Made by a program: the position numbers and the translations under genes
The notes under the pieces: model-generated
Databases searched by the model: none
What the model saw: only the letters and a program-made list of their open reading frames with translations
What the model was told of the DNA's origin: nothing
Source: an uncultured Capnocytophaga sp.
GTDB lineage: Bacteria > Bacteroidota > Bacteroidia > Flavobacteriales > Flavobacteriaceae
NCBI RefSeq assembly: GCF_937936315.1
Contig: NZ_CALGWU010000063.1
Span: 1-64,000 of the forward strand
Direction: 5' to 3'
Length of the DNA stretch: 64,000 nt
Shown: positions 8,488-18,115 of the stretch, one piece after another
Position numbering within the stretch: position 1 is the stretch's first letter
Layout: each line of letters begins with the position of its first letter

Positions 8488-9774
8488 ATGAAAACAAGAA
8501 TCATAACTCTACAAGCATTACTACTTCTCTTGTGTCCGCTTTTAGCGATGGCACAACTCAACCGCTCTGAGAGTTTTAAAAGTCAGTATAAACTCAAAGA
8601 AGTGGTGATCCTCAGTCGTCATAACATTCGCTCCTCACTATCAGTGAATGGGAGTACCTTGCAAAAAATGACGCCTCACGAGTGGATAAAATGGAGCGCT
8701 GCCCCCAGTGAACTCACCCTTCGCGGAGGAGCCCTTGAAACCATTATGGGTCAGTTTTTCCGCAAATGGACAGTAGCCGAAGGACTTTTTGCTGAGAATG
8801 TCGTTCCCACTGTTGATGAAGTGAATTTCTATGCCAACAGTATGCAACGCACCATTGCGACAGCGCAATATTTCTCCTCAGGATTTATGCCCGTAGCCAA
8901 TTTGCATATCAACCACCGCTTTACCCCCAGCAAGATGGACCCTGTGTTCTTCCCTGCGCTAACCAAAAGCAGTGATACCTTCAAAGCACAAGCAATGAAA
9001 GAAATCGCTGCTATGGGCGGTAAAAAAGGTATTGTAGGCATCAACGAGGGGTTGAAAGAGTCTTACCAACTCTTGGAAAAAGTACTCGATTTGAAGAACT
9101 CACCCGCTTGTAAATCAGGGGAAGTGTGTGCTTTCAACGATTACAACACCAAACTGATACTCGAAAAAGGTGATGAACCCAATATGAAAGGTTCGCTAAA
9201 GTTAGCCAACTCCGCTTCCGATGCTTTTATCTTGCAATATTACGAAGATAAAGACCCTATGCAAGCCGCTTTTGGCAACAACCTCAGCACCTCCGACTGG
9301 GAAAAAATCGCTAAGGTAAAAGATGTCTATGGCGATGTACTTTTCACCGCTCCTATCGTAGCTGTGAACGTAGCGCACCCACTATTAGTGTATATGAAAG
9401 ACGAGCTGAACGCTAAAAACCGCAAATTCACCTTTCTTTGTGGTCACGACTCTAACATTGCCAGCGTGAATGCCGCCTTGGAAGTAGAAGAATACAGCTT
9501 GCCAAAATCTATTGAGAAGAAAACCCCAATAGGTAGCAAACTCGTATTTGAAAAATGGGTAGACAACAGCGGTAAAGAGTTTGTAGCAGTAAATATTGTA
9601 TACCAAACCACCGAACAATTGCGTGGAGTAGAGCTCCTCGATTTAGAGAATCCACCCGTGGTATTCCCACTAAAACTCAAAGGCGTACAAGCTAATGCCG
9701 ATGGACTTTACTCCTTAGAAAGCGTAAACAACCGTTTTGACAAAGCTATTCGCGCGTATGAAGCAATAAAGTAA
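8488..9774 (+). CDS. secreted histidine acid phosphatase (branch 2)
   Basis: The 428-residue protein has a signal peptide ending at AMAQ. The phosphate-binding motif R44-H45-N46-x-R starts the mature domain and the catalytic CGHD is at residues 318-321 (H320-D321), as in AppA phytase, Agp glucose-1-phosphatase and MINPP-like enzymes. The usual RHGxRxP is altered to RHNIRSS, a variation also known in bacterial MINPP-like proteins. It removes phosphate from organic phosphates, possibly phytate or sugar phosphates, in the periplasm. It follows the phosphatase and porin genes across a structured 156-base gap and is closed by a strong terminator. Confidence 0.85.
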   Translation: MKTRIITLQALLLLLCPLLAMAQLNRSESFKSQYKLKEVVILSRHNIRSSLSVNGSTLQKMTPHEWIKWSAAPSELTLRGGALETIMGQFFRKWTVAEGLFAENVVPTVDEVNFYANSMQRTIATAQYFSSGFMPVANLHINHRFTPSKMDPVFFPALTKSSDTFKAQAMKEIAAMGGKKGIVGINEGLKESYQLLEKVLDLKNSPACKSGEVCAFNDYNTKLILEKGDEPNMKGSLKLANSASDAFILQYYEDKDPMQAAFGNNLSTSDWEKIAKVKDVYGDVLFTAPIVAVNVAHPLLVYMKDELNAKNRKFTFLCGHDSNIASVNAALEVEEYSLPKSIEKKTPIGSKLVFEKWVDNSGKEFVAVNIVYQTTEQLRGVELLDLENPPVVFPLKLKGVQANADGLYSLESVNNRFDKAIRAYEAIK

Positions 9775-9795
9775 TATTTTCTAAATTTTTCATAA

Positions 9796-9824
9796 AAAGG
9801 CTATCCTTTTTCAGGATAGCCTTT
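9796..9824 (+). terminator. Rho-independent terminator of the phosphate locus
   Basis: A 12-base-pair stem (AAAGGCTATCCT) with a 5-base loop is followed by a T-rich tract, 21 bases after the histidine phosphatase stop. Confidence 0.85.
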
Positions 9825-9936
9825 CTATTTTTTTCTATTTATTATGTGTGTACAGCCTCTTTTTTGGTATTTATAAGTGAAAGAAAAAAATCAATCATAA
9901 TAAAAAGAATTCATTAACCTATAATCTTTTTTCTTT

Positions 9937-12900
9937 ATGAATTTAATCAACAAAACATTTCTGCTATGGATATGTATTTGTACATTCCCGTTGTTTGCCG
10001 CCAACAACGACTCTCAACCTACACAAATACAATTAGATTTAAAAAATGCTTCTATCTTGCACATTATAAAATCCATAGAAGCTCAAAGCGATTTCACATT
10101 TGTTTACAGCGACGATTTGAAAAACGTCCGAAAACAAATAGACATCAAGCTCAACACCTCTATAGACGAAGTGCTAAAAACGCTGTCTAAAGAATTTTCC
10201 TTAGATTTCCAGCGAATGCATCGCACTATTTCTATCAGAGTGAAAACTTCACAACAGCCTACCACCATCACAGGGGTCGTTATCGATGAAAAAGGTACGC
10301 CTCTCCCTGGGGTGGCTATAGTCGTGAAAGGCACTACCATCGGAACAGCTACTAATTTCGACGGAAAATTTAGCCTAAATATCCCTAAAGGCGCTACCAC
10401 TCTCGTAATTTCCTCTATCGGATATATTACCCAAGAAATAGCTATAACTAACAAACAATATTTAAAAATCATTCTAAAAGAAGATGTACAACAGCTAGAC
10501 GATGTCGTTGTTATAGGCTATAATACCGTTAAGAAAAAAGACCTTACTACAGCCGTAGCCGTTGTCTCTACACAAGATATACAACAGCGACCCGTCATTT
10601 CGGCAGCACAAGTAATACAAGGAAAAGCCGCAGGGGTACAAGTCGTACAACCCTCAGGACAACCTGGCACAGGGCTCTCTATTCGCGTTAGAGGGGCTAC
10701 CTCTATACAAGCTAGCAACGAACCTCTATATGTGGTAGATGGATTGCCTATGTCTACCATTTCTAATTTGAGCTCCGAAGATATCGAAAGCATGCAAATT
10801 CTAAAAGACGCATCTTCTGCTGCTATCTATGGCGCAAGAGCCGCCAATGGAGTCGTGCTCATCACTACCAAACGAGGCAAAGAAGGCGGACTTTCCATCA
10901 ACTTCAATACCTATACAGGATTCTCCAAATTAGGCAATAAAATACAAGCCCTCAATACCTCTCAGTATAAAGATTACATCAGTGATTTAAACAAATATAC
11001 CGATGCCCCTATTACAATCCCCGATGAAGAAAACCGATATACCAATTGGACTGATGCTTTCTACAGAACTGGCAGCAACCAAAACTACCAACTATCTCTC
11101 TCTGGCGGTAGTGAAAAACTGAAATATTTCGTCTCTAGTGGATTCCTAGACGAACAAGGGATCGTCAAAAAATCTAAATTCAACCGAACCAACTTCCGAA
11201 CCAATTTAGACGCCTCCCCCTCCAATTGGCTCAAAATAGGTGTCAATGTAGCCTATACCCAAATGAAAGGACAAACAGTCTATGAAAACAGAAGCTCTCT
11301 CCGCGCAGGATCTATACTTTCGGTAATCAATACCCCTCCTTATATGCAAGTATGGGATTCCGAAAATCCTAAACAATACGATGAGTTTGCCTATGGTTCT
11401 CGCATCCTCAGCCCGTTTGCTGCAAATGCTGCCGACCAAACCTATAACAGAAGTAGACTCTTAGGATCTCTTTTCTTGAATTTCAGCCTCTCAAAACACC
11501 TCAACTACAAAGTGAGTTTAGGAATAGACGAAACCAATTCTAGAAGTTTGTACTATTTAGACCCCATTTCCACTTCCGATGGCCGCTCTACCAAAGGACG
11601 CGTTGAAGAAGGTAACAGCAAAGATTTTGAATGGCTATGGGAAAATATCCTCACTTACCAAAACCAATTCGCAAACAAACACAACCTATCTCTATTAGGC
11701 GGCACTACCCTACAAAGAGCTAAATCAGAATCAGGTAACTTAGCAGGATATGATTTGCTAGATACCTATAACCTACGCTCTTTCTCTGCTGCCAATATCA
11801 TTGATAAAGATGCTACTTGGAGCGGCGCTTCTCAATGGAGCTTGGTCTCTTTCTTAGGTCGTATCGCCTACGATTACGAAAGTAAATACCTTCTCAGCGC
11901 CAATATCCGTGCCGATGGTTCCTCTAAATTCGCTCCTCACAAACGTTGGGGCGTCTTCCCTTCTGTATCTGTAGGATGGCGTATTTCAGCTGAACCTTTT
12001 ATGAACTTTGCTAACAAAGTAGTTTCAGATATGAAACTCCGTGCTGGTTATGGCCTCAATGGTAACCAAGAAGGCATTGGCAACTACTCTTGGCGTGCCC
12101 AATATTCGGCTGGCAAAGTACCCCCTACTACCTTAAACACCCTCCCTGGACTCTCTCTGTACCTCAAAACCCCAGGAAATAGAGAACTCACTTGGGAAAA
12201 AACCTCTCAAACAAACGTTGGCCTCGATTTAAGCCTGTTTAACAACCGCCTTACCCTCAACGCCGACGCTTACTACAAATACACTAAAGATATGCTCCTT
12301 ACCGTATATCTGCCCAATTATACCAATATCCCAGGGGGAATCGTACGCAACGACGCCGAAATGGAAAACAAAGGAATAGAATTCAATATTTCCTCTAAAA
12401 ATATCGACCAACAACTAAAATGGGATACCGATTTTAACATCTCTTTCAACCGAAATAAAGTTACAAAATTAGGATTGAACAAAGTGTATTACTACGCCAC
12501 TACCTACACTACCGAGCAATCCGCTATTATCCTAAAAGAAGGTCATTCCTTAGGATCTTTCTACGGCTATGTAGCCAAAGGTATCAACCCCGAAACAGGC
12601 GATGTAATCTACGAAGATAGAAATCAAAACGGAATTATTGACCCCGAAGATAGAACCGAAATAGGTAATGCTCAACCTAAATTCGTTTTTGGACTTACCA
12701 ATAACCTAGCCTACAAAAACTTCGCTTTATCTCTTTTCTTCCAAGGTTCTTATGGCAACGATATTTTCAACGCCTCAAAAATTGATATGACCAGTATGAT
12801 GGACTTCAGAAATCAATCTACCGAAGTACTCAATCGATGGAAACGCCCAGGAATGGAAACTAATGTACCCCGCCCAGGGAACATCAAAAACATTTACAAC

Positions 12901-13173
12901 TCTACTCGCTTTGTAGAAGATGGCTCTTACTTGCGTCTAAAAAGCATTACCCTTTCATATAACCTAAGCCCTCAATTAGATTTCTTGAAAAAGAACAGCA
13001 TCAAGAAACTACAACCTTATCTCACTGCCCAAAACCTCTGGACACTCACTAATTACAGCGGTTATGACCCCGAAGTAAATGCCTATGGTGCTAGCGCCGT
13101 AGAATTAGGGGTTGACTACGGAACTTATCCGCAATCTAAAACAATCATCTTTGGTATCAATGTAGAATTTTAA
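9937..13173 (+). CDS. susC: SusC-family TonB-dependent transporter with N-terminal STN signalling domain
   Basis: This 1078-residue outer membrane transporter imports glycan fragments using TonB energy. In order: signal peptide to about residue 22, STN/FecA-like signalling domain (about 33-105, LDLKNASILHIIKSIEAQS), carboxypeptidase-regulatory-like domain (about 112-190), plug (VIGYNTVKKKDLTTAV onward, with the SusC signature GLSIRVRGATS and PLYVVDG), and a barrel ending in GINVEF. The STN domain implies signalling to an anti-sigma factor. An ECF sigma gene lies at the far end of the locus, but no anti-sigma gene is seen. SusD follows after 12 bases. The substrate is unknown. Downstream genes hint at an N-acetylhexosamine glycan. 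Confidence 0.92.
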   Translation: MNLINKTFLLWICICTFPLFAANNDSQPTQIQLDLKNASILHIIKSIEAQSDFTFVYSDDLKNVRKQIDIKLNTSIDEVLKTLSKEFSLDFQRMHRTISIRVKTSQQPTTITGVVIDEKGTPLPGVAIVVKGTTIGTATNFDGKFSLNIPKGATTLVISSIGYITQEIAITNKQYLKIILKEDVQQLDDVVVIGYNTVKKKDLTTAVAVVSTQDIQQRPVISAAQVIQGKAAGVQVVQPSGQPGTGLSIRVRGATSIQASNEPLYVVDGLPMSTISNLSSEDIESMQILKDASSAAIYGARAANGVVLITTKRGKEGGLSINFNTYTGFSKLGNKIQALNTSQYKDYISDLNKYTDAPITIPDEENRYTNWTDAFYRTGSNQNYQLSLSGGSEKLKYFVSSGFLDEQGIVKKSKFNRTNFRTNLDASPSNWLKIGVNVAYTQMKGQTVYENRSSLRAGSILSVINTPPYMQVWDSENPKQYDEFAYGSRILSPFAANAADQTYNRSRLLGSLFLNFSLSKHLNYKVSLGIDETNSRSLYYLDPISTSDGRSTKGRVEEGNSKDFEWLWENILTYQNQFANKHNLSLLGGTTLQRAKSESGNLAGYDLLDTYNLRSFSAANIIDKDATWSGASQWSLVSFLGRIAYDYESKYLLSANIRADGSSKFAPHKRWGVFPSVSVGWRISAEPFMNFANKVVSDMKLRAGYGLNGNQEGIGNYSWRAQYSAGKVPPTTLNTLPGLSLYLKTPGNRELTWEKTSQTNVGLDLSLFNNRLTLNADAYYKYTKDMLLTVYLPNYTNIPGGIVRNDAEMENKGIEFNISSKNIDQQLKWDTDFNISFNRNKVTKLGLNKVYYYATTYTTEQSAIILKEGHSLGSFYGYVAKGINPETGDVIYEDRNQNGIIDPEDRTEIGNAQPKFVFGLTNNLAYKNFALSLFFQGSYGNDIFNASKIDMTSMMDFRNQSTEVLNRWKRPGMETNVPRPGNIKNIYNSTRFVEDGSYLRLKSITLSYNLSPQLDFLKKNSIKKLQPYLTAQNLWTLTNYSGYDPEVNAYGASAVELGVDYGTYPQSKTIIFGINVEF

Positions 13174-13185
13174 AAACTCACAATT

Positions 13186-14643
13186 ATGAAATCTTACATC
13201 AAAATATGCATTCTAGGAGTAGGGCTCAGCAGCCTTTCTTGTAATAAATTCTTAGACAACGAACCTCTTTCCGATTTCACAGGAGAACCGCAGCAGTCCA
13301 TAAGCCTACAATCTCAATACAAATCGGTAACCGATGCCCAATCGGCTTTGAAAGGTGCTTACGACAAATTCAAACAAGATATTTTCCAATTCGAAAACTT
13401 TAGCTATGGCGATATACAATCCGATAATTGTTATGCTGGTGGCGATGGTGTCCCTGGAGAAGAAATAGACGCCGTAAAAGTTAGCTCGCTGAACTCTAAA
13501 GTAAAACTCATATGGAGCCAATATTACGAAATGGGAGGCGCTGCTACTGCCGTGATCGAAAACGCCAAACTGATGCGACAAGGAATAGACGATGCTACTA
13601 AAAAATCAATTATCGCCGAAGCTAAATTTATCCGCGCTTATGCCTATTTTGATATCGTTAGAATTTGGGGCGACGCCCCTTTGATGGTTGAACTCATCCC
13701 TCCCATCACCTCCGACAACCTTACCAAAATATACCCTAAACTATACCCTTCACGAACCCCCGAAAACAAAATCTACGAACAAATTATCAAAGACCTCGAA
13801 GAAGCTATCCCTTATTTGCAAAGCTCTAACAAAGGAGCCTTCAAAGCTACCAAAGGCGCTGCCAATGCCTTATTGGCAAAAGTATACGCTACCCAAGGAG
13901 CAAAATCAGCGCGAAACTACAACAAAGTAGTAGAACTTTGTAACAACGTAATCGCCGATGGCTATAGCTTAGTAAACAACTTCGATGACCTTTGGAATCC
14001 TGCTAATAAATTTACCTCCGAAAGCATTTTTGAAGTCTATTACGACGCTACTTCACCTAACTGGGCTTTCTGGGTACTCTTTAGCGAAGAAGATGGCAGT
14101 ATTACTTGGAAACGTTATTGCACCCCTACCCATAACCTCATCGCTAAATACACCTCTGCCGATAAGCGCTTTGATTCAACTATTGCCTACAAAAGCGTAC
14201 CTTACGACACCTATTTCCCCGCCAATAGATACCCTATTGCCAATAAAATACGCCAAAAAGATGGCAATATCATATTGATGCGCTTGGCCGATGTGCTCTT
14301 GCTAAAAGCTGAAGCATTAGTTGAACTCAACAGAACAAGCGAGGCTATGACCATCGTAAACACCATCCGAAACAGAGCTGGATTAGCTCCCCTCTCTACC
14401 TCTATGGTTAAAACCGAAGCCCAAGAAGCTGTTGAAAACGAACGTCAATTAGAATTAGCCCTAGAAGGACAACGATGGTATGACCTTTTGCGAAACGACC
14501 GAATGATCGCCGTTATGACTCAACATACCGACCGCAACGGACGATTGCTTTTCCCTACCCTCGCTAGCTTCCACAAATTGTGGCCTATCCCTCAAAGTGA
14601 AAAAGACTCTAACAAAAACCTTACTCAAAACCCAGGTTATTAA
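13186..14643 (+). CDS. susD: SusD/RagB-family surface glycan-binding lipoprotein
   Basis: The 485-residue lipoprotein has its lipobox cysteine near residue 19 (SLSC). It shows the family's helical TPR core (IIAEAKFIRAYAYFDIVRIWGD, LLKAEALVELNR), the conserved ENERQLELALEGQRWYDLLR segment and the C-terminal IPQSEKDSNKNLTQNPGY ending. It caps the SusC channel on the cell surface and binds the glycan. Immediately downstream of SusC, same operon. Confidence 0.92.
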   Translation: MKSYIKICILGVGLSSLSCNKFLDNEPLSDFTGEPQQSISLQSQYKSVTDAQSALKGAYDKFKQDIFQFENFSYGDIQSDNCYAGGDGVPGEEIDAVKVSSLNSKVKLIWSQYYEMGGAATAVIENAKLMRQGIDDATKKSIIAEAKFIRAYAYFDIVRIWGDAPLMVELIPPITSDNLTKIYPKLYPSRTPENKIYEQIIKDLEEAIPYLQSSNKGAFKATKGAANALLAKVYATQGAKSARNYNKVVELCNNVIADGYSLVNNFDDLWNPANKFTSESIFEVYYDATSPNWAFWVLFSEEDGSITWKRYCTPTHNLIAKYTSADKRFDSTIAYKSVPYDTYFPANRYPIANKIRQKDGNIILMRLADVLLLKAEALVELNRTSEAMTIVNTIRNRAGLAPLSTSMVKTEAQEAVENERQLELALEGQRWYDLLRNDRMIAVMTQHTDRNGRLLFPTLASFHKLWPIPQSEKDSNKNLTQNPGY

Positions 14644-14654
14644 TCTATTATACT

Positions 14655-16013
14655 ATGAAAGCACGTAAATTCATCCCAGCAATCGCCTTCCTTATCACTT
14701 CGTTCGTCGCTTGTGAAAAAAAAGAAGACATAAAACCTAGCTCTACACCCATTATCGAATCTCTTACGGTAAAAACAACCGGAAATATAATACTTAACGA
14801 CTCTCTCTACTTCGACATCAAAGGAAACGACCCTAAACGACCCCTTTCTACACTCGAAGTAACCCTTACCGCCAATGAGATTGTACTCGATAAAAAATCT
14901 ATCCGAACCAAAGGTATGACTGCCGATTTAAAAAACATCTCTCTATTCGTGCCTTTTAACCCCTATATCGCTACAGGTGAAAACTTAGTACTCAACTTCA
15001 CCCTCATCAATGTAGATGGAGCCGAAACTCATCAGCAAAAAGTCCTAAAAGCCCAACGACCAGAACTCCCTGATAAACTCTTCCTCCTTCTCACCGATAA
15101 AACTGTGATAACTCTTGACAAAAGCACCGAAAACCCATACTTATACGAATCGTCAACAGGAAACTACCCTAGCTCTTTCAGTGCTAAAATAACATCAAAC
15201 CAAAACCTCACCGATGCTAAATATATCTGGAATGGATCTACCGACGACAATATCGCTACCTTAGGAAAAGAATTTGGCGCTGATGTGAAATTCTCGTACG
15301 ACAATTGGATCGTAAAAAAAATCATCTTCGATACCTATTCTTTCAATTTAGATGTCCAAGGATTACGCCTCGCTATAAAAGTAAACAATACCCTATTGCG
15401 ACTTTCTGACGAATACCTATACGCTCAAGTACCTTTTAAACAAGGTGAAGAATTTACCATCGAAGGCCTCGACAACGTTGCTCAAGCATACAACCGAGAC
15501 TTCTTTGAGTACAACCCCGCAACAGGTAAATATAAATTCTTAGCCGAAACAGGCAACTGGGATGTGTACTATTCTCCTACTTACAACTATATTTGGGTCA
15601 ACAAAACAAAAGATATAGCCCCTCAAGCCTATTGGATATTAGGACAAGGATTTACCTCTGTACCTCGTTGGCATAACGACTTTACTGATATAGGATGGTC
15701 TTGGACTGATATCAAACAACTTTCCTATATGCGCCGCATTAGCCCTAACCAATACCAAGCCGATGTATATCTCTCCAATAAACCTCAATGGGGACTCGAT
15801 ATGAAAATATACTCAAGCCTAAATAGCGACGACTACAAGCAAGCTATCTTTAGCGACGATCGTTTCTATGGCGACAAAACTGGATTCCAAGCAGCTGGTC
15901 GAGATAAAGCCGATGTGGTAAGTAACGATGACTTTGTCGAAGGTTATTACCGAATCACCTTAGATATATCCGACGGTTTAGACAATGCAAAACTCACCTT
16001 TAAAAAACTATAA
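14655..16013 (+). CDS. surface lipoprotein of the SusC/D operon, probable glycan-binding protein
   Basis: The 452-residue protein starts with a lipoprotein signal (SFVAC, cysteine near residue 20) followed by charged residues typical of surface export. It then appears to be all-beta, with an Ig-like N-terminal part and tryptophan-rich C-terminal modules (NWDVYYSPTYNYIWV, IGWSWTDIKQ, NKPQWGLDMKIYSS). Position after SusD and architecture suggest a SusE/F-type accessory glycan-binding protein. I cannot name the family with confidence. Spacing of 11 bases from SusD supports cotranscription. Confidence 0.65.
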   Translation: MKARKFIPAIAFLITSFVACEKKEDIKPSSTPIIESLTVKTTGNIILNDSLYFDIKGNDPKRPLSTLEVTLTANEIVLDKKSIRTKGMTADLKNISLFVPFNPYIATGENLVLNFTLINVDGAETHQQKVLKAQRPELPDKLFLLLTDKTVITLDKSTENPYLYESSTGNYPSSFSAKITSNQNLTDAKYIWNGSTDDNIATLGKEFGADVKFSYDNWIVKKIIFDTYSFNLDVQGLRLAIKVNNTLLRLSDEYLYAQVPFKQGEEFTIEGLDNVAQAYNRDFFEYNPATGKYKFLAETGNWDVYYSPTYNYIWVNKTKDIAPQAYWILGQGFTSVPRWHNDFTDIGWSWTDIKQLSYMRRISPNQYQADVYLSNKPQWGLDMKIYSSLNSDDYKQAIFSDDRFYGDKTGFQAAGRDKADVVSNDDFVEGYYRITLDISDGLDNAKLTFKKL

Positions 16014-16025
16014 AATCCCCCAATT

Positions 16026-17003
16026 ATGAAACGCTCTTTTATAAACATCCAACTGATAACATTCATCGCTATGAACATTATATGCGCAGGATGTACCCCC
16101 GACGAAAAACCTAAACAAGACGAAAAACCTTCTAAAGAGGTTAAAGCCCCTCAGCTAAAAGGAAAATTAGTATACCACAATTATACTTCCTATACCAGCG
16201 ACGACTCTAAAATGTACTTGTTCGATTTCGCTTCTCACAAATTAACCCTTATCAGTGAACAATGGAACATCCGAAACCCTATGAATGCTCACTTCTCTCC
16301 CGATGGTAAAAAAATTACCTTTATGGGAATAGGAAACGATACCAATACTTGGGACATATTTTTGTTTGACCTCACTACTAGTGCGCCCCCTGTGAACCTC
16401 ACCCCTAACGGCGGAACTAGAGATGAAGACCCTAAATTCTCCCCCGACGGCAAACGCATTGCTTTTAAACAAGATTTTAGAATAGCCGAAATGAACTTAG
16501 CTACAGGAAAAGTTACTAAACTCAGCCCAGCCGATTATTCTATGCCTTACTACAACAATGCGGGCACAAAATTAATATGCTCCAAAAGCGACGGCCCTAC
16601 ATCTTCTATCGCAGTAATCGACTTGAAAACACGAAGTATAAAACCCCTATACGACGCTCAAAAAGTACAAGATTACTACCCCATCAATGCCGATGACAAA
16701 TCTTTCTACTACTCTGTAGGATATGCCGAAAACAACCGCTTAGACCAAGTGTACCGCGGCTTCTGGAGCGGACTAAAGAGCAAACGCCTACCTTTTAACG
16801 CCTTAGATGGTAACTACTCCGATGCCTACCCCGTAAATAAAGATTGGCTCATCCTTTCAAGCACTCGAACTGGTAGCTTAGGCGGATACGATTTGTATAT
16901 CGCTAATACGGTATCGGGTGAGGTATTCTCTATGAACGAGTACAACCCTCAAATCAATACCCATAAAAACGAATTAGGTGCTTGTGTGTTTATCGAAAAA
17001 TAA
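16026..17003 (+). CDS. TolB-like beta-propeller lipoprotein
   Basis: The 325-residue protein has a lipoprotein signal with the acceptor cysteine in CAGC (near residue 20). Several PD40/TolB-type repeats follow, with the signatures FSPDGKKITFMG and FSPDGKRIAFKQD, as well as HNYTSYTSDDSKMYLFD and TRTGSLGGYDLYIAN. It probably forms a six-bladed propeller on the cell surface or in the periplasm. In this operon a carbohydrate-binding or sensing role is plausible but not shown. It lies 12 bases after the preceding lipoprotein gene and 5 bases before the next gene. Confidence 0.7.
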   Translation: MKRSFINIQLITFIAMNIICAGCTPDEKPKQDEKPSKEVKAPQLKGKLVYHNYTSYTSDDSKMYLFDFASHKLTLISEQWNIRNPMNAHFSPDGKKITFMGIGNDTNTWDIFLFDLTTSAPPVNLTPNGGTRDEDPKFSPDGKRIAFKQDFRIAEMNLATGKVTKLSPADYSMPYYNNAGTKLICSKSDGPTSSIAVIDLKTRSIKPLYDAQKVQDYYPINADDKSFYYSVGYAENNRLDQVYRGFWSGLKSKRLPFNALDGNYSDAYPVNKDWLILSSTRTGSLGGYDLYIANTVSGEVFSMNEYNPQINTHKNELGACVFIEK

Positions 17004-17008
17004 ATACA

Positions 17009-18115
17009 ATGGAAACAACCTCGAAACAACGTCTATTAGCCCTTGATATACTGAGAGGAATTACCATTGCCGCAATGATTTTGGTAAACAACCCCGGATC
17101 GTGGGAATATATATATGCTCCATTACAACACGCACAATGGAACGGACTTACCCCTACCGATTTAATATTCCCCTCCTTTATGTTCATTATGGGAGTTGCT
17201 ACCTTTATAGCCCTCAAAAAATTCGACTTCCGGTATTCCCCTCAGTTATTGAGAAAAATCACCAAACGAAGCGTCCTAATATTCGTAGTAGGGATAGGAT
17301 TATCATGGTTTTCAGTAGTTGTAAAAACAGGAGATTTTACCAATTTTCAAGAGGTGCGAATTTTGGGGGTAATGCAGCGTTTGGCAATAGTATATGCTGT
17401 AACGGCTTTGGTAGCTGTTTTTGTAAAACACAAATACATTCCTCCACTTATAGCCGTATTATTAGTAATTTATGCTTTTATGCTGCTTTTAGGGAATGGT
17501 TATGCTACGGAAGGTTATAATATATTAGCAGCAACCGATCAGCATTTTTTAGGCTTGTCACATATGTTCGTGGAGTACGGATTAGATCCTGAAGGCATCT
17601 TGAGTACAATCCCTTGTATAGCTCATACTCTCATAGGTTTTTGGATAGGAAAAATACTCTTAGAAACTAAAGAGAATAGCTCACGAATGCTTCAGCTTTT
17701 TAGCATAGGAACAACTATTATGTTCATTGGTTTTCTAATGAGTTATGCCCTCCCTTTGAACAAAAAGATTTGGTCGCCTACTTATGTGTTAGTTTCTTGT
17801 GGAATAGGCGCTTTGTTCTTGTCCCTCCTTATCGAAATTATAGATGTTAAGCATCGCAAAAAGTGGACTCCTTTCTTTGAAGTGTTTGGAGTAAATCCGC
17901 TGTTTATATATGTTTTAGCTGGAGTTTTAGCTACAATAATCGAAGGAATTCCCATAGGGAATATAAGTCTTAAAGAATACCTATATCAGTCTGTTTTAAC
18001 ACCTATTATAGGCGATGTATTCCTAAGCTCATTAGTATATGCTCTTGCTTTCATAGCTGTGTTATGGGCAGTAGGATTTTTGTTGTACAAAAAGCGTATT
18101 TACATCAAATTGTAA
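17009..18115 (+). CDS. NagX/HGSNAT-like multipass membrane protein (COG4299 type)
   Basis: The inner membrane protein has about 368 residues and roughly ten membrane segments. The N-terminus RLLALDILRGITIAAMILVNNPG and the PTDLIFPSFMFIMGVA motif are characteristic of the NagX/heparan-alpha-glucosaminide N-acetyltransferase-like family. NagX proteins are associated with N-acetylglucosamine use, so this gene is the main clue that the upstream SusC/D system handles an N-acetylhexosamine glycan. The ATG at 17009 is preferred over a TTG inside the previous gene. It is the last gene of the operon. Its stop codon directly abuts that of the convergent sigma factor gene. Confidence 0.75.
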   Translation: METTSKQRLLALDILRGITIAAMILVNNPGSWEYIYAPLQHAQWNGLTPTDLIFPSFMFIMGVATFIALKKFDFRYSPQLLRKITKRSVLIFVVGIGLSWFSVVVKTGDFTNFQEVRILGVMQRLAIVYAVTALVAVFVKHKYIPPLIAVLLVIYAFMLLLGNGYATEGYNILAATDQHFLGLSHMFVEYGLDPEGILSTIPCIAHTLIGFWIGKILLETKENSSRMLQLFSIGTTIMFIGFLMSYALPLNKKIWSPTYVLVSCGIGALFLSLLIEIIDVKHRKKWTPFFEVFGVNPLFIYVLAGVLATIIEGIPIGNISLKEYLYQSVLTPIIGDVFLSSLVYALAFIAVLWAVGFLLYKKRIYIKL

